Assembly (NCBI RefSeq): GCF_900091615.1
Contig: NZ_FMIA01000002.1
Span: 1,054,001-1,118,000, forward strand
Direction of reading: 5' to 3'
Source of the DNA: Micromonospora yangpuensis
Lineage (GTDB): Bacteria; Actinomycetota; Actinomycetes; Mycobacteriales; Micromonosporaceae
DNA length: 64,000 bases
Shown: positions 8,064-16,958 of the stretch, piece after piece
How positions within the stretch are numbered: position 1 is the stretch's first letter
Layout: every line of letters begins with the position of its first letter
Translations under genes and position numbers: made by a program
Notes under the pieces: generated by a model
What the model saw: only the letters and a program-made list of their open reading frames with translations
The model's database searches: none
What the model was told of the DNA's origin: nothing

Positions 8064-8078
8064 TCTGCCCGGGGCAGA
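8064..8078. promoter_or_regulatory. PopR box upstream of clpP
   Basis: TCTGCC-CGG-GGCAGA exactly matches the TCTGCC-N3-GGCAGA site described for PopR at the Streptomyces lividans clpP3clpP4 operon. It lies 92 bases before the clpP start and downstream of the regulator gene. Only one copy is visible here, whereas Streptomyces has two. Confidence 0.75.
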
Positions 8079-8110
8079 TCCGCCGACAGCGGATCGGCCG
8101 ACAGCAGAAT

Positions 8111-8170
8111 CGCTTGCGCCGTCCGCCGGATGTCGCCGGACCGCTTGCGCCGTCCGCCGGTGTCGCCGAA
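8111..8170. repeat. Imperfect 30-bp direct repeat in the popR-clpP gap
   Basis: CGCTTGCGCCGTCCGCCGG occurs at 8111-8129 and again at 8142-8160, each followed by a TGTCGCCGRA segment. It lies upstream of the PopR box and has no coding role that I can see. Confidence 0.6.
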
Positions 8171-8203
8171 CCGGCCGCGCCGGTCGCCGGCCGCCGGGCC
8201 GGC

Positions 8204-8695
8204 CTACGCCCGGGGAAGTCGCCGCCGGCCCGCTCCGGCTGACCGCCGGGCCAGCATCAGGGTGGTACGCGGGCCGGGGACCCGGCGCAGGGGCCGGAGG
8301 CGATGGGGCGGTTCGTCCGGTGCGCCGAGGCGGGCCAGCGGCTCCGGCCGACGCGGGCCGACCAGGGCGGCGGTGTCCCGTCGGCTGGCCGGCACCCGGG
8401 GCCGGACCCCGGGGTTGAGCGGCGCCGGGGGTCGCACCCCGGGGGTGGCCGGCACCGGGGGTTGGCCCCGACGCAGCTCGTCGCGGGCCTCCTCCAGCAG
8501 TTCGGCCAGGTCGATCCCGAGGGCCCGGCAGATCGCCGCCAGCACCTCGGAGGAGGCCTCCTTGCGCCCCCGCTCCACCTCGGACAGGTACGGCAGGGAG
8601 ACCCCGGCGACGGAGGCCACCTCACGTATCGTGCGACCCTGCTGCCGCCTGATCCGGCGCAGCACGTCACCGATCACCCGTCGCAACAACGACAT
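8204..8695 (-). CDS. popR: XRE-family regulator, PopR/ClgR type
   Basis: A 163-residue regulator with an N-terminal Cro/CI helix-turn-helix: [50 protein letters not shown] and [14 protein letters not shown] (residues about 2-80). This is the ClgR/PopR signature. The rest is Pro/Arg-rich and looks disordered. I start at the ATG at 8695 (MSLLRRV), as in the family; an upstream start would add only eight residues. PopR-type proteins activate clp genes and are themselves degraded by ClpP. The protein ends in PRA and not the double-alanine end reported for Streptomyces PopR, so the degradation signal may differ. It precedes clpP by 231 bases. Confidence 0.78.
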   Translation of the reverse strand: MSLLRRVIGDVLRRIRRQQGRTIREVASVAGVSLPYLSEVERGRKEASSEVLAAICRALGIDLAELLEEARDELRRGQPPVPATPGVRPPAPLNPGVRPRVPASRRDTAALVGPRRPEPLARLGAPDEPPHRLRPLRRVPGPRTTLMLARRSAGAGRRRLPRA

Positions 8696-8843
8696 GGCAC
8701 TCACCCCCGCGGTCGCCATCTCCGGACACCCCCATCATGCCCGTTGTCGGCCGTTTGGACCGGCCCGCCCGGCGGGGCGAGGGGAACCGGGCCGAGGAGG
8801 GGATGGAACCCGGCACCGCGCGTCGGGGCGCCGGACCACCGGC

Positions 8844-8849
8844 TATGTT
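8844..8849 (+). promoter_or_regulatory. -10 element TATGTT for a leaderless transcript
   Basis: TATGTT is followed by six bases and then GTG at 8856. With this spacing transcription would begin at or next to that GTG, giving a leaderless mRNA whose first codons are the small frame at 8856-8891. Confidence 0.6.
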
Positions 8850-8855
8850 GTGCTC

Positions 8856-8891
8856 GTGCAGGTGACGACAGCCGGTCAGGCCCGGTCGTGA
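8856..8891 (+). CDS. Putative 11-codon leader peptide MQVTTAGQARS
   Basis: A GTG-initiated frame of eleven codons ends in TGA at 8889-8891, which overlaps the GTG start of the K+ channel gene at 8888 by four bases (GTGA). The -10 box six bases before its GTG makes it the likely first thing translated on a leaderless mRNA. The channel start has no convincing Shine-Dalgarno sequence, so its translation may depend on termination-reinitiation after this peptide. The alternative is that the frame is accidental; no homologue comparison was possible. Confidence 0.4.
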   Translation: MQVTTAGQARS

Positions 8892-9901
8892 TCCATTTTC
8901 CGGCGCAGCGGCGTGGCCCGCTCAGCGCCCTGAGTCTGCGGCTGGCCGCCGCCGTCGGCCTGGTCTTCGCCGTGGTCGGGGTGGTCTACCTCGACCGGGC
9001 CGGTTACCGGGACGTCAACGAGGACGGCATCACCCTGCTCGACGCCTTCTACTACGCGGTGGTGTCGCTCTCCACCACCGGGTACGGCGACATCACCCCG
9101 GCGAGCGAATCGGCCCGGCTGACCAACGTCCTGCTGGTCACCCCGGCCCGGGTGCTCTTCCTGATCATCCTGGTCGGCACCACCCTGGAAGTCCTGACCG
9201 AGCAGTACCGGACCGGCCGTCGCCTGTCGCGCTGGGGGAGAACCGTGAAGAACCACGTCATCATCTGCGGGTACGGCACCAAGGGGCGCAGCGCGGTCTC
9301 CGCCCTGCTGGAGAACGGTCTGGACAAGTCCCGGATCGTGGTGGTGGAGCGCAGCGGCGCGGCACTGCGACAGGCCACCTCGGCCGGGCTGGTCGCCATC
9401 GAGGGCTCGGCCACCCGGTCGGCGACCCTTACCGAGGCGCACGTGCACAGCGCCAAGGCAGTGATCATCGCCACCGACAGCGACGACGCCTCGGTGCTGG
9501 TGGCGCTGACCGTCCGGCAGTTGACCGCCGGCCAGGTACGGATCATCGCCGCCGCCCGGGAGGCGGAGAACGCCCCCCTGCTCAAGCAGAGCGGCGCCCA
9601 CCACGTGATCGTCTCCTCGGCGACCGCCGGTCGGCTGCTCGGCCTCTCCACCTCCGCGCCTCCGTTGATCGACGTGGTCGAGGACCTGCTCACCCCCGGA
9701 CAGGGCATGGCGTTGGCGATGCGTTCCGCCGAACGCGACGAGGTGGGTCGCTCCCCGCGTGAGCTGGAATGCCTGGTCATCGCCCTGGTCCGGCGGGGCA
9801 AGGTGGTCACCCTGGCCGACCGGGCCGGCGCGGTGATCGAGACCGGCGACATGCTGGTACACGTCCGCGACGACCGCCCGCAGCCGGCCACCACGCCCTG
9901 A
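8888..9901 (+). CDS. Two-helix potassium channel with RCK (TrkA-N) domain
   Basis: A 337-residue K+ channel of the Kch/MthK type. A first transmembrane helix (residues about 14-34), a pore loop with the selectivity filter TTGYGD at 63-68, and a second helix (80-104) are followed by a cytoplasmic RCK domain beginning VKNHVIICGYGTKG, the dinucleotide-type GxGxxG fold, with EGSATRSATL and ATDSDDASVLVALT. The C-terminal part looks like a TrkA-C-like module. Four subunits should form the pore, gated by a ligand on the RCK ring. The GTG at 8888 is the only start near the first helix, and it overlaps the stop of a possible leader peptide. Confidence 0.9.
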   Translation: MIHFPAQRRGPLSALSLRLAAAVGLVFAVVGVVYLDRAGYRDVNEDGITLLDAFYYAVVSLSTTGYGDITPASESARLTNVLLVTPARVLFLIILVGTTLEVLTEQYRTGRRLSRWGRTVKNHVIICGYGTKGRSAVSALLENGLDKSRIVVVERSGAALRQATSAGLVAIEGSATRSATLTEAHVHSAKAVIIATDSDDASVLVALTVRQLTAGQVRIIAAAREAENAPLLKQSGAHHVIVSSATAGRLLGLSTSAPPLIDVVEDLLTPGQGMALAMRSAERDEVGRSPRELECLVIALVRRGKVVTLADRAGAVIETGDMLVHVRDDRPQPATTP

Positions 9902-10175
9902 CCGCAGGGTGCGCGGGTGCCGTCTCCCCAGGGCAGGATCATCGCCCCGGGTCTATCCTTCACCGTTCGGTGCTTGCTAACGTGTGCCCACTTGGCATAC
10001 CAACCGGAGCGCGACCTCGACGCGGTCGTCGTCGTTGCCGAAGTGGTCACCAGGCACGGGGGATCGGATCGGCGCGCGGGGAGCACACGGCCCCGGCGTC
10101 CGTCGCTGTCTGCCGTCCAGGGCCGACCATCGGTGTCTCAAGTGATTCGTCCACCGAGCGACGGGACAACAATCA

Positions 10176-11987
10176 GTGGCAGAAGTGGCACACTCCGCAC
10201 GAGCCGGCCGACGTCGGATCGCCGGGATCGTGGCCGGGCTCGCCGTGCTCGGCGCGGCTGCGCTCAGCCCGGTCGGCAGCGCCCAGGCGGCACCACCGGC
10301 CGGCGGTGCGCCGAGCGCGTCGAGCGACGTCCGTACCCCCGCCAAGACCAAGCCCAACCTGCGTAAGGGCAAGCTGCAGCTGCCCACCCCGGGGGCCAAG
10401 GGGCCGCGGTTCCAGGCCCGCACCACCGAGAACGGCGCCTCACCGCGGGTCGTCAACGGGACCCTCGCCAACGCGAGTGAGTTCCCGTACATCGTCGGCA
10501 TCGTCACCAGCTACCAGGACGGTTCCGACTTCTACTACTACTGGTGCACCGGCACGATCATCGCCCCGAACAAGGTCCTGACCGCCGCGCACTGCACCGC
10601 CGACGGTCCGGGCACCACCCGGGTCATCGCCGGCAACAACCAGCTCCTCGACTCCTCCGGCACGATCGTCGGCGGTAGCGGGTACGTCGCCGAGGTGGCC
10701 TCCACCTGGGCCCACCAGAGCTGGAACATCGCCGCCCAGTACGACGGGACCGCCACCACGATCCTCGACGACGTGGCCGTGCTGACCCTCAAGCAGAACC
10801 TGCCCACCGCGTACCCGCCGGTGACGCTGAGCGGGCAGGGCGACCAGACGCCGTACGCGGCCGGCACCAGCGCGCAGATCGTCGGCTACGGGGTCACCTC
10901 CTCCAGCGACCCGGGTGACACCCGGCTGCGCAAGGCCACCGTCGCGATGCAGAGCGACGCCACCTGCGCCGCCCCCGGCGGGTACGACCGGAACCGGATG
11001 ATCTGCGCCGGTGACGTGGCCAACGGGGTGGACACCTGCGGTGGCGACTCCGGTGGACCGCTGCTGGTCGCCGGTAAGCAGGTGGGCATCACCGACTGGG
11101 GCTTCGAGCCGTGCGGCTCGAAGCCGGGCTACTACGAGCGGCTCAGCTACTACGCCGACTCGATCCGGCAGGACCTGACCCGTCCGGCGCTTGTCAACTC
11201 CGACTGGACCGGTGACGGACACACCGACCTGATCGGCCGGGACTCCGCCGGCAAGCTGTACCTCCACACCGGCAGTGGCTTCGGCAACGACGGGTACGGC
11301 GGGTTCTGGAGCCGACGGCAGATCGGCACCGGGTTCGGCAGCGCGACCTACAAGCAGGTCTTCCGGGTCTACAACTGGAACGGCGACCGCAAGCCCTCGG
11401 TCATGATGGTCAAGACCAACGGTGAGCTGTTCATCTACGACAGCGACGGCGCGGGCAACTTCGTCGGCAGCGCCCGGCGGATCGGCACCGGCTGGGGTGG
11501 CTTCACCGCCCTGATGGTGACCAACAACTGGCTGGGCAACAACCGTCCGAGCCTGCTGGCCCGCAAGTCCAACGGGGAGCTGATCCGCTACACCAGCAAC
11601 GGCACGGGTGGCTGGGACAACCCGGCGGGCACCCGGATCGGCACCGGCTGGAACATGTTCAACCTGTTCCTCACCCCCGGCGCCTGGAAGGGTGACGGCC
11701 TGGAGGTCATCATCGGCCGTAAGCCCACCGGCGAGCTGGTCCTGTACCAGAGCGACGGCAGCGGCGGCTGGACCAACCCGGCCGGCACCCAGATCGGCAG
11801 CGGCTGGGCGAACTACCGGGACATCCTCACCCCCGGCGACTGGAACGGCGACAACATGATGGACCTGCTCGGGGTGAACAGCAGCGGCAACGTGCGGCTC
11901 TACACCACCAACGGGTACGGCCAGTGGCTCGACGCCAGCGGTAAGCAGATCAACACCGGCTTCCAGGCGTACAGCCCGGTCTTCTGA
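10176..11987 (+). CDS. Secreted trypsin-like serine protease with FG-GAP/VCBS repeats
   Basis: A 603-residue exported S1 protease. A signal peptide (residues 1-38, ending AQA) and a short basic propeptide precede the mature start at about VVNGTLANA (92). The catalytic triad is His139 (TAAHC), Asp199 (DDVAVL) and Ser292 (CGGDSGGP). From about residue 330 there are five FG-GAP/VCBS-like blades with recurring DWTGDGHTDLIGRDS, WNGDRKPS and LTPGDWNGDN segments, probably a beta-propeller for binding a partner or wall polymer. Such fusions are common in Micromonospora and Streptomyces. The GTG start at 10176 is followed by another GTG at 10185; the choice is uncertain. A strong hairpin follows the gene. 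Confidence 0.88.
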   Translation: MAEVAHSARAGRRRIAGIVAGLAVLGAAALSPVGSAQAAPPAGGAPSASSDVRTPAKTKPNLRKGKLQLPTPGAKGPRFQARTTENGASPRVVNGTLANASEFPYIVGIVTSYQDGSDFYYYWCTGTIIAPNKVLTAAHCTADGPGTTRVIAGNNQLLDSSGTIVGGSGYVAEVASTWAHQSWNIAAQYDGTATTILDDVAVLTLKQNLPTAYPPVTLSGQGDQTPYAAGTSAQIVGYGVTSSSDPGDTRLRKATVAMQSDATCAAPGGYDRNRMICAGDVANGVDTCGGDSGGPLLVAGKQVGITDWGFEPCGSKPGYYERLSYYADSIRQDLTRPALVNSDWTGDGHTDLIGRDSAGKLYLHTGSGFGNDGYGGFWSRRQIGTGFGSATYKQVFRVYNWNGDRKPSVMMVKTNGELFIYDSDGAGNFVGSARRIGTGWGGFTALMVTNNWLGNNRPSLLARKSNGELIRYTSNGTGGWDNPAGTRIGTGWNMFNLFLTPGAWKGDGLEVIIGRKPTGELVLYQSDGSGGWTNPAGTQIGSGWANYRDILTPGDWNGDNMMDLLGVNSSGNVRLYTTNGYGQWLDASGKQINTGFQAYSPVF

Positions 11988-12005
11988 CCGGCGGACGACA
12001 GCCAG

Positions 12006-12038
12006 CGGGGCCCGCGACCGATCCGGTCGCGGGCCCCG
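12006..12038. terminator. Bidirectional hairpin terminator between the protease and korB
   Basis: A perfect 15-base stem (12006-12020 with 12024-12038) and a three-base loop lie between two convergent genes. There is no T-run on either side. Its position and strength suit a two-way terminator. Confidence 0.85.
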
Positions 12039-12061
12039 TGCACGTCCGGGGTACGGCGGGC

Positions 12062-13129
12062 CTAGACGATCGTCCAGGTGTCACCGGAGTTGAGCAGGCC
12101 GGCGAGCTGCTGGTCGGGCGACTCGGTGACGGTGGCCTTGGCGGCGGTCACCTGCTCCTGCACCACGCTGTCGTAGGTGGGACGCTCGACCGAGCGGAAC
12201 ACCCCGATCGGGGTGTTGCGCAGGTCCAGGCCGGGCAGCCGGGAGAGCGCGAACGCGTACGCCGGGTCGTTGACCGTGGCGTCGTGCACGACGATCTCCT
12301 CGGGGCGTACCGAGGCGGTCTCCCGGACCTCCAGGCCGAACCCGCCGGGCGGGTGGACCACGCAGAACTGACCGTCGCGGTCACCTACCTGGCTGTCGGG
12401 CAGCCCGGTGGCACCGAAGACGATCGGCTTGCCGTGCTCCAGCCGGATCAGGTAGTCGTCCCGGGTGCCCGGGTCCTTGAGCTGCTCGAACGCGCCGTCG
12501 TTGAAGATGTTGCAGTTCTGGTAGATCTCCACGAACGCCGAGCCCTGGTGCTCCGCTGCGGCCCGCAGCACCGACTGGAGGTGCTTGCGGTCGGAGTCGA
12601 TGGTCCGCCCGACGAAGGTCGCCTCCGCGCCCAGCGCCAGCGACAGCGGGTTGAACGGGGCGTCCGCCGAACCGGTAGGCGTCGATTTGGTGATCTTGCC
12701 GACCTCGGAGGTCGGCGAGTACTGCCCCTTGGTCAGCCCGTAGATCCGGTTGTTGAAGAGCAGGATCTTCAGGTTGACGTTCCGGCGCAGCGCGTGGATC
12801 AGGTGGTTGCCGCCGATGGAGAGCGCGTCACCGTCGCCGGTGACCACCCAGACCGACAGGTCCGGCCGGGACACCGACAGGCCGGTGGCGATCGCCGGGG
12901 CGCGGCCGTGGATCGAGTGCAGCCCGTAGGTGTTCATGTAGTACGGGAAGCGCGACGAGCAGCCGATGCCCGAGACGAAGACGATGTTCTCCCGGGGGAT
13001 CTTCAGCTCCGGCATGAACTGCTGCACGGCGGCGAGGATGGCGTAGTCACCGCAGCCGGGGCACCAGCGCACCTCCTGGTCGGACTTGAAGTCCTTGGCG
13101 GTGAGCTTGAGGGCGACGGGCTCAGACAT
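12062..13129 (-). CDS. korB: 2-oxoglutarate:ferredoxin oxidoreductase, beta subunit
   Basis: A 355-residue KorB subunit. It has the cysteine motif WCPGCGDYAIL near residue 22, and the thiamine-diphosphate site with GDGDALSIGGNHLIHALRRN and LLFNNRIYGLTKGQ. With KorA it converts 2-oxoglutarate and CoA to succinyl-CoA, CO2 and reduced ferredoxin, an alternative to 2-oxoglutarate dehydrogenase in the TCA cycle. Its ATG lies inside the end of korA: ATGTCTGA is shared, so the two are translationally coupled. The length fits actinobacterial KorB. Confidence 0.95.
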   Translation of the reverse strand: MSEPVALKLTAKDFKSDQEVRWCPGCGDYAILAAVQQFMPELKIPRENIVFVSGIGCSSRFPYYMNTYGLHSIHGRAPAIATGLSVSRPDLSVWVVTGDGDALSIGGNHLIHALRRNVNLKILLFNNRIYGLTKGQYSPTSEVGKITKSTPTGSADAPFNPLSLALGAEATFVGRTIDSDRKHLQSVLRAAAEHQGSAFVEIYQNCNIFNDGAFEQLKDPGTRDDYLIRLEHGKPIVFGATGLPDSQVGDRDGQFCVVHPPGGFGLEVRETASVRPEEIVVHDATVNDPAYAFALSRLPGLDLRNTPIGVFRSVERPTYDSVVQEQVTAAKATVTESPDQQLAGLLNSGDTWTIV

Positions 13130-14969
13130 TCTTCAGGACCTCTTCCAGCATCGTCTCCAGCTCGGCGGCGGTGAAGGGCAGGCCGCGGACCTGGTTGTAG
13201 GCGATCGCGTCGACCAGGTAGCGGCCCCGGATGACCTGGGCGAGCTGCCCGAGGTTCATCTCCGGCACCACCACCCGGTCGTAGGAGCGCAGCACCTGCC
13301 CGAGGTTGGCCGGCATCGGTGCCAGGTGCCGCAGGTGCGCCTGGGCGACCGACAGGCCCCGCTGACGCAGGCCCCGGCAGGCCGCGCCGATCGGCCCGTA
13401 CGTCGAGCCCCAACCGAGCACCAGCACCCGGGCGTCGCCGTCCGGGTCCTCCACCTCGATGTCCGGCACCGGGATCGTCTCGATCCGGGTGGCCCGGGTC
13501 CGCACCATGAAGTCGTGGTTGGCCGGGTCGTACGAGATGTCACCGGTCTTGTCGGCCTTCTCCAGGCCGCCGATGCGGTGCTCCAGACCCGGGGTGCCCG
13601 GCACGGCCCACGGCCGGGCCAGCGTCACCGGGTCACGCAGGTACGGCAGGAACGTGCGGCCGTCCTCGTCGTTCGGCGCGGTGGCGAACTCCACCCGCAG
13701 GTCGGGCAGGGAGTCCACGTCGGGTAGCAGCCACGGCTCGGAGCCGTTGGCCACGTAGTTGTCCGACAGCAGGAGCACCGGCGTGCGGTAGGTCAACGCG
13801 ATCCGGGCCGCCTCCAGGGCGGCGTGGAAGCAGTCCGAGGGGGACTTCGGGGCGATCACCGCGACCGGGGCCTCGCCGTGCCGGCCGTACAGGGCCATGT
13901 TGAGGTCGGCCTGCTCGGTCTTGGTCGGCATGCCGGTGGACGGCCCGGCCCGCTGCACGTCCACGATGACCAGGGGCAGCTCCAGGGCCACCGCCAGGGA
14001 GATGGTCTCGCTCTTGAGCGCGACCCCGGGACCGCTGGTGGTGGTGATGCCCAGCGCGCCGCCGTACGACGCGCCGAGCGCCGCCCCGACGGCCGCGATC
14101 TCGTCCTCGGCCTGCATGGTCACCACGCCGAGCTTCTTGTGCTTGCTCAGCTCGTGCAGGATGTCCGAGGCCGGGGTGATCGGGTACGCGCCGAGGAAGA
14201 CCGGCAGCCCGGAGCGGACCCCGGCGGCGACCAGGCCGAGCGAGAGCGCGGCGTTGCCGGTGATGTTGCGGTACGTGCCGGGCTGCATCTTCGCCGGCTT
14301 GACCTCGTAGCGGACCGCGAAGTCCTCAGTGGTCTCGCCGAAGTTCCAGCCGGCCCGGAAGGCCGCGATGTTCGCCGCGACCAGCTCGGGGCGCTTGGCG
14401 AACTTGCGCTCCAGGAACCGGATGGTCGACTCGTAGGGCCGGGAGTACATCCAGGAGAGCAGGCCGAGGGCGAACATGTTCTTGGCCCGTTCGGCGTCCT
14501 TCTTGGCCACCGACAGCTCGGCCAGCGCGCCGACCGTCATCGAGGTCAACGCCACCGGGTGCACCGCGTACCCGGCGAGGGAGTCGTCGTCCAGCGGGTT
14601 GCTGGCGTAGCCCACCTTGGCCAGGTTGCGCTTGGTGAACTCGTCGGTGTTGACGATGATGTCCGCGCCCCGGGGCAGGTCGGCCAGGTTGGCCTTGAGC
14701 GCCGCCGGGTTCATCGCCACCAGCACGTTCGGCGAGTCGCCGGGGGTGAGGATGTCGTAGTCGGCGAAGTGCACCTGGAAACTCGACACGCCCGGCAGGG
14801 TGCCGGCGGGTGCCCGGATCTCCGCGGGGAAGTTGGGCAGTGTGGAGATGTCGTTGCCGAGCTGCGCCGTCTCCGAGGTGAACCGGTCGCCGGTCAGCTG
14901 CATGCCGTCGCCGGAGTCACCGGCGAACCGGATGACCACCCGGTCCAGTTGACGGATCTGCTTGGTCAC
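13122..14969 (-). CDS. korA: 2-oxoglutarate:ferredoxin oxidoreductase, alpha subunit
   Basis: A 615-residue fused gamma-alpha subunit as found in actinobacteria. The N-terminal gamma part begins RVVIRFAGDSGDGMQLTGDRF; the alpha pyrimidine-binding part includes GAYPITPASDILHELSKH, QAEDEIAAVGAALGASYGG and TTTSGPGVALKSE. It forms the ThDP enzyme with KorB. The start is the GTG at 14969, preceded by GAGGTG. The operon is korA-korB only; no ferredoxin gene is adjacent. The M. tuberculosis pair Rv2455c-Rv2454c has the same fused architecture. Confidence 0.95.
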   Translation of the reverse strand: MTKQIRQLDRVVIRFAGDSGDGMQLTGDRFTSETAQLGNDISTLPNFPAEIRAPAGTLPGVSSFQVHFADYDILTPGDSPNVLVAMNPAALKANLADLPRGADIIVNTDEFTKRNLAKVGYASNPLDDDSLAGYAVHPVALTSMTVGALAELSVAKKDAERAKNMFALGLLSWMYSRPYESTIRFLERKFAKRPELVAANIAAFRAGWNFGETTEDFAVRYEVKPAKMQPGTYRNITGNAALSLGLVAAGVRSGLPVFLGAYPITPASDILHELSKHKKLGVVTMQAEDEIAAVGAALGASYGGALGITTTSGPGVALKSETISLAVALELPLVIVDVQRAGPSTGMPTKTEQADLNMALYGRHGEAPVAVIAPKSPSDCFHAALEAARIALTYRTPVLLLSDNYVANGSEPWLLPDVDSLPDLRVEFATAPNDEDGRTFLPYLRDPVTLARPWAVPGTPGLEHRIGGLEKADKTGDISYDPANHDFMVRTRATRIETIPVPDIEVEDPDGDARVLVLGWGSTYGPIGAACRGLRQRGLSVAQAHLRHLAPMPANLGQVLRSYDRVVVPEMNLGQLAQVIRGRYLVDAIAYNQVRGLPFTAAELETMLEEVLKNV

Positions 14970-15543
14970 GCCTGCACCTCGCTTCGCTGTGCGCGGTCCC
15001 CCGGGCGGCTGAACTTGATGGTGACCTCGCCTTGCCCGGCCACGTGACCTCCTCGACGCCCCGCTGTGCCGGCCCGCCCGTGGCTGACCGGCCCGCTGTG
15101 GTTTTCCTCCTCGGAGAGCGTACGTCCCGCGACGGGTCCGCAACCGGTGGAGGTCCGCCGACTGGGACTGGTAAGCAGAAGTTTTACTGCTGTTTTGCCA
15201 GGTTTCGGGGCCCTCGGCGTAATTCAGATCACCACTCGCAGTTGGTCATTTCGGCCCGGCCCGGCCCGGCTCAGCCCAGGCGGGTCGGCCCAGGCGGGTC
15301 GGCTCGCCTCGGCCGGCGGTGGCTGGTCGGGACCGCCTGGCTCCGGGGAGGCGACGGCGACCCCGGTGCCTTGGGAAGCCGCCGTCGCCTCGTCCGGAGC
15401 CAACACCACGTCACCAGCGGCTCCGTGACCATGGGATGGAGCCTCATTATTCGAATAGTTCCCGCCGGGCGGTAGTCCCGTCGGAAACAAATGCGTAACG
15501 TGTTCGGGACGGCTGCACTCCGCGGCCGGTAGGCTGACCCACC
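14970..15543. other. 574-bp divergent intergenic region between korA and nuoA
   Basis: No coding frame is convincing here. The middle carries GC-rich near-repeats (CCCAGGCGGGTCGG repeated around 15276-15303). A ten-base perfect palindrome TATTCGAATA lies at 15448-15457, and a TAGGCT -10 box lies eight bases before the nuoA GTG. The korA promoter must also lie here. I see no Rex-type box. Confidence 0.5.
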
Positions 15544-15921
15544 GTGACCGGTCATCTCGGCTCGTACGCCACGTTGGGGTTGCTCCTGATCGCCAGCGTG
15601 GTCTTCTTCGTGGTGGCGTTCACGGCCAACCGGGTGCTCCGCCCCGCCCGCCCGGCCGACCCACCCGCCAAGCGGGCCAGCTACGAGTGCGGGCTCGATC
15701 CGGTCGGGGCGGACTGGGCACAGATGCAGATCCGCTACTTTGTCTACGCGTACCTGTACGTGCTGTTCGCGGTGGAGGCGGTGTTCCTCTTCCCCTGGGC
15801 GGTGGTCTTCGACCGGCCCGGCTTCGGCCTGGTCACCGTCGCCGAGATGGCCGTCTTCGTCGGCGTCCTGGCGCTCGGCATCCTCTACGCCTGGCGCAAG
15901 GACATCCTGCGCTGGACCTGA
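15544..15921 (+). CDS. nuoA: NADH-quinone oxidoreductase subunit A, stand-alone
   Basis: A 125-residue NuoA with three transmembrane helices and the diagnostic ASYECGLDPVG segment followed by IRYFVYAYLYVLFAVEAVFLFPWA. NuoA is a small membrane subunit of complex I next to the quinone channel. Unusually, no nuoB or other nuo gene follows; the next gene, six bases away, is folP on the opposite strand. It may supply a second, partial or ferredoxin-accepting complex I encoded elsewhere. The GTG start is set by TAGGCT eight bases upstream, suggesting a leaderless mRNA. Confidence 0.92.
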   Translation: MTGHLGSYATLGLLLIASVVFFVVAFTANRVLRPARPADPPAKRASYECGLDPVGADWAQMQIRYFVYAYLYVLFAVEAVFLFPWAVVFDRPGFGLVTVAEMAVFVGVLALGILYAWRKDILRWT

Positions 15922-15927
15922 GGTGGC

Positions 15928-16797
15928 TCAGGCCAGCCCGCGCCGGGTGAGCGTCGGCGGCCGGTCGCCCCGGATCGAGGCCACCATGTCCAGCACCCGC
16001 CGGGTGGGCCGTACCTGGTGGGCCCGGAACACCCGGGCGCCCAGCCAGGCCGAGACGGCGGTCGCGGCGAGGGTGCCCTCCAGCCGTTCGGTCACCGGCA
16101 GGTCCAGCGTCTCGCCGACGAAGTCCTTGTTCGACAGGGCCACCAGCAGCGGCCAGCCGGTGCCGGCGAGCTCGCCCAGCCGACGGGTGATCTCCAGCGA
16201 GTGCCGGGTGTTCTTGCCGAAGTCGTGCGCCGGATCGATCAGGATCCCGTCGGGGCGTACCCCGAGGGCGACCGCGCGCTCGGCGAGCCCGGTCACCGTG
16301 GCCACCACGTCGGCCACCACGTCGTCGAAGGCGGCGCGGTGCGGCCGGGTACGGGGGGCGAGCCCGCCGGCGTGCGAGCAGACCAGCCCGGCGCCGGTCT
16401 CGGCGGCCACCCGGGCCAGCGCGGGGTCGGCGCCCGACCAGGTGTCGTTGAGCAGGTCGGCCCCGGCGGCCACGGCCTCCACCGCGACCTCGGCCCGCCA
16501 GGTGTCGATCGAGATGACCACCTCGGGGAAGGCGGCCCGCACCGTGGCGATGGTCCGTACCGTGCGCCGGATCTCCTCGGCCACGTCTACCTCGGCACCC
16601 GGGCCGGCCTTCACCCCGCCGATGTCGATGATCTCCGCGCCCTCGGCCACCGCCTGCTCCACCGCGCGCAGCGCATTCTGCGCCGCGTACGTCGCGCCCC
16701 GGTCGAAGAACGAGTCCGGGGTGCGGTTGACGATCGCCATCACCACCAGCTCACCGGGGGCGAAGGTCCGCCCACCCAACCGGAGCGCCTCGGCCAT
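15928..16797 (-). CDS. folP: Dihydropteroate synthase homologue (FolP2 type)
   Basis: A 289-residue TIM-barrel DHPS-family protein. Visible motifs are VVMAIVNRTPDSFFD, EGAEIIDIGG, ISIDTWRAEVA and LIDPAHDFGKNT. The family condenses dihydropterin pyrophosphate with para-aminobenzoate in folate synthesis. The genomic context (DivIVA-domain protein, tag and DUF3117 nearby) matches M. tuberculosis folP2 (Rv1207), a paralogue for which, as I recall, DHPS activity could not be shown; true enzymatic role is therefore uncertain. The ATG at 16797 is preceded by AGGAGG. The gpgS gene that sits beside folP2 in mycobacteria is absent. Confidence 0.9.
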   Translation of the reverse strand: MAEALRLGGRTFAPGELVVMAIVNRTPDSFFDRGATYAAQNALRAVEQAVAEGAEIIDIGGVKAGPGAEVDVAEEIRRTVRTIATVRAAFPEVVISIDTWRAEVAVEAVAAGADLLNDTWSGADPALARVAAETGAGLVCSHAGGLAPRTRPHRAAFDDVVADVVATVTGLAERAVALGVRPDGILIDPAHDFGKNTRHSLEITRRLGELAGTGWPLLVALSNKDFVGETLDLPVTERLEGTLAATAVSAWLGARVFRAHQVRPTRRVLDMVASIRGDRPPTLTRRGLA

Positions 16798-16958
16798 GCC
16801 CGCCTCCTGATCTCGGTACCACCGGGCCGGAGGTGCCGCCGGCCGCCGCCGACGCTAGCCGGTGCGCCACCGCCGGTCGCGCGTCGGGCGGGACAAAGAT
16901 CCGGATCCATCGGCAGGGAGGGCTCGCCCCCGGCGGGTCGGCATGCCACGATCTGTCC

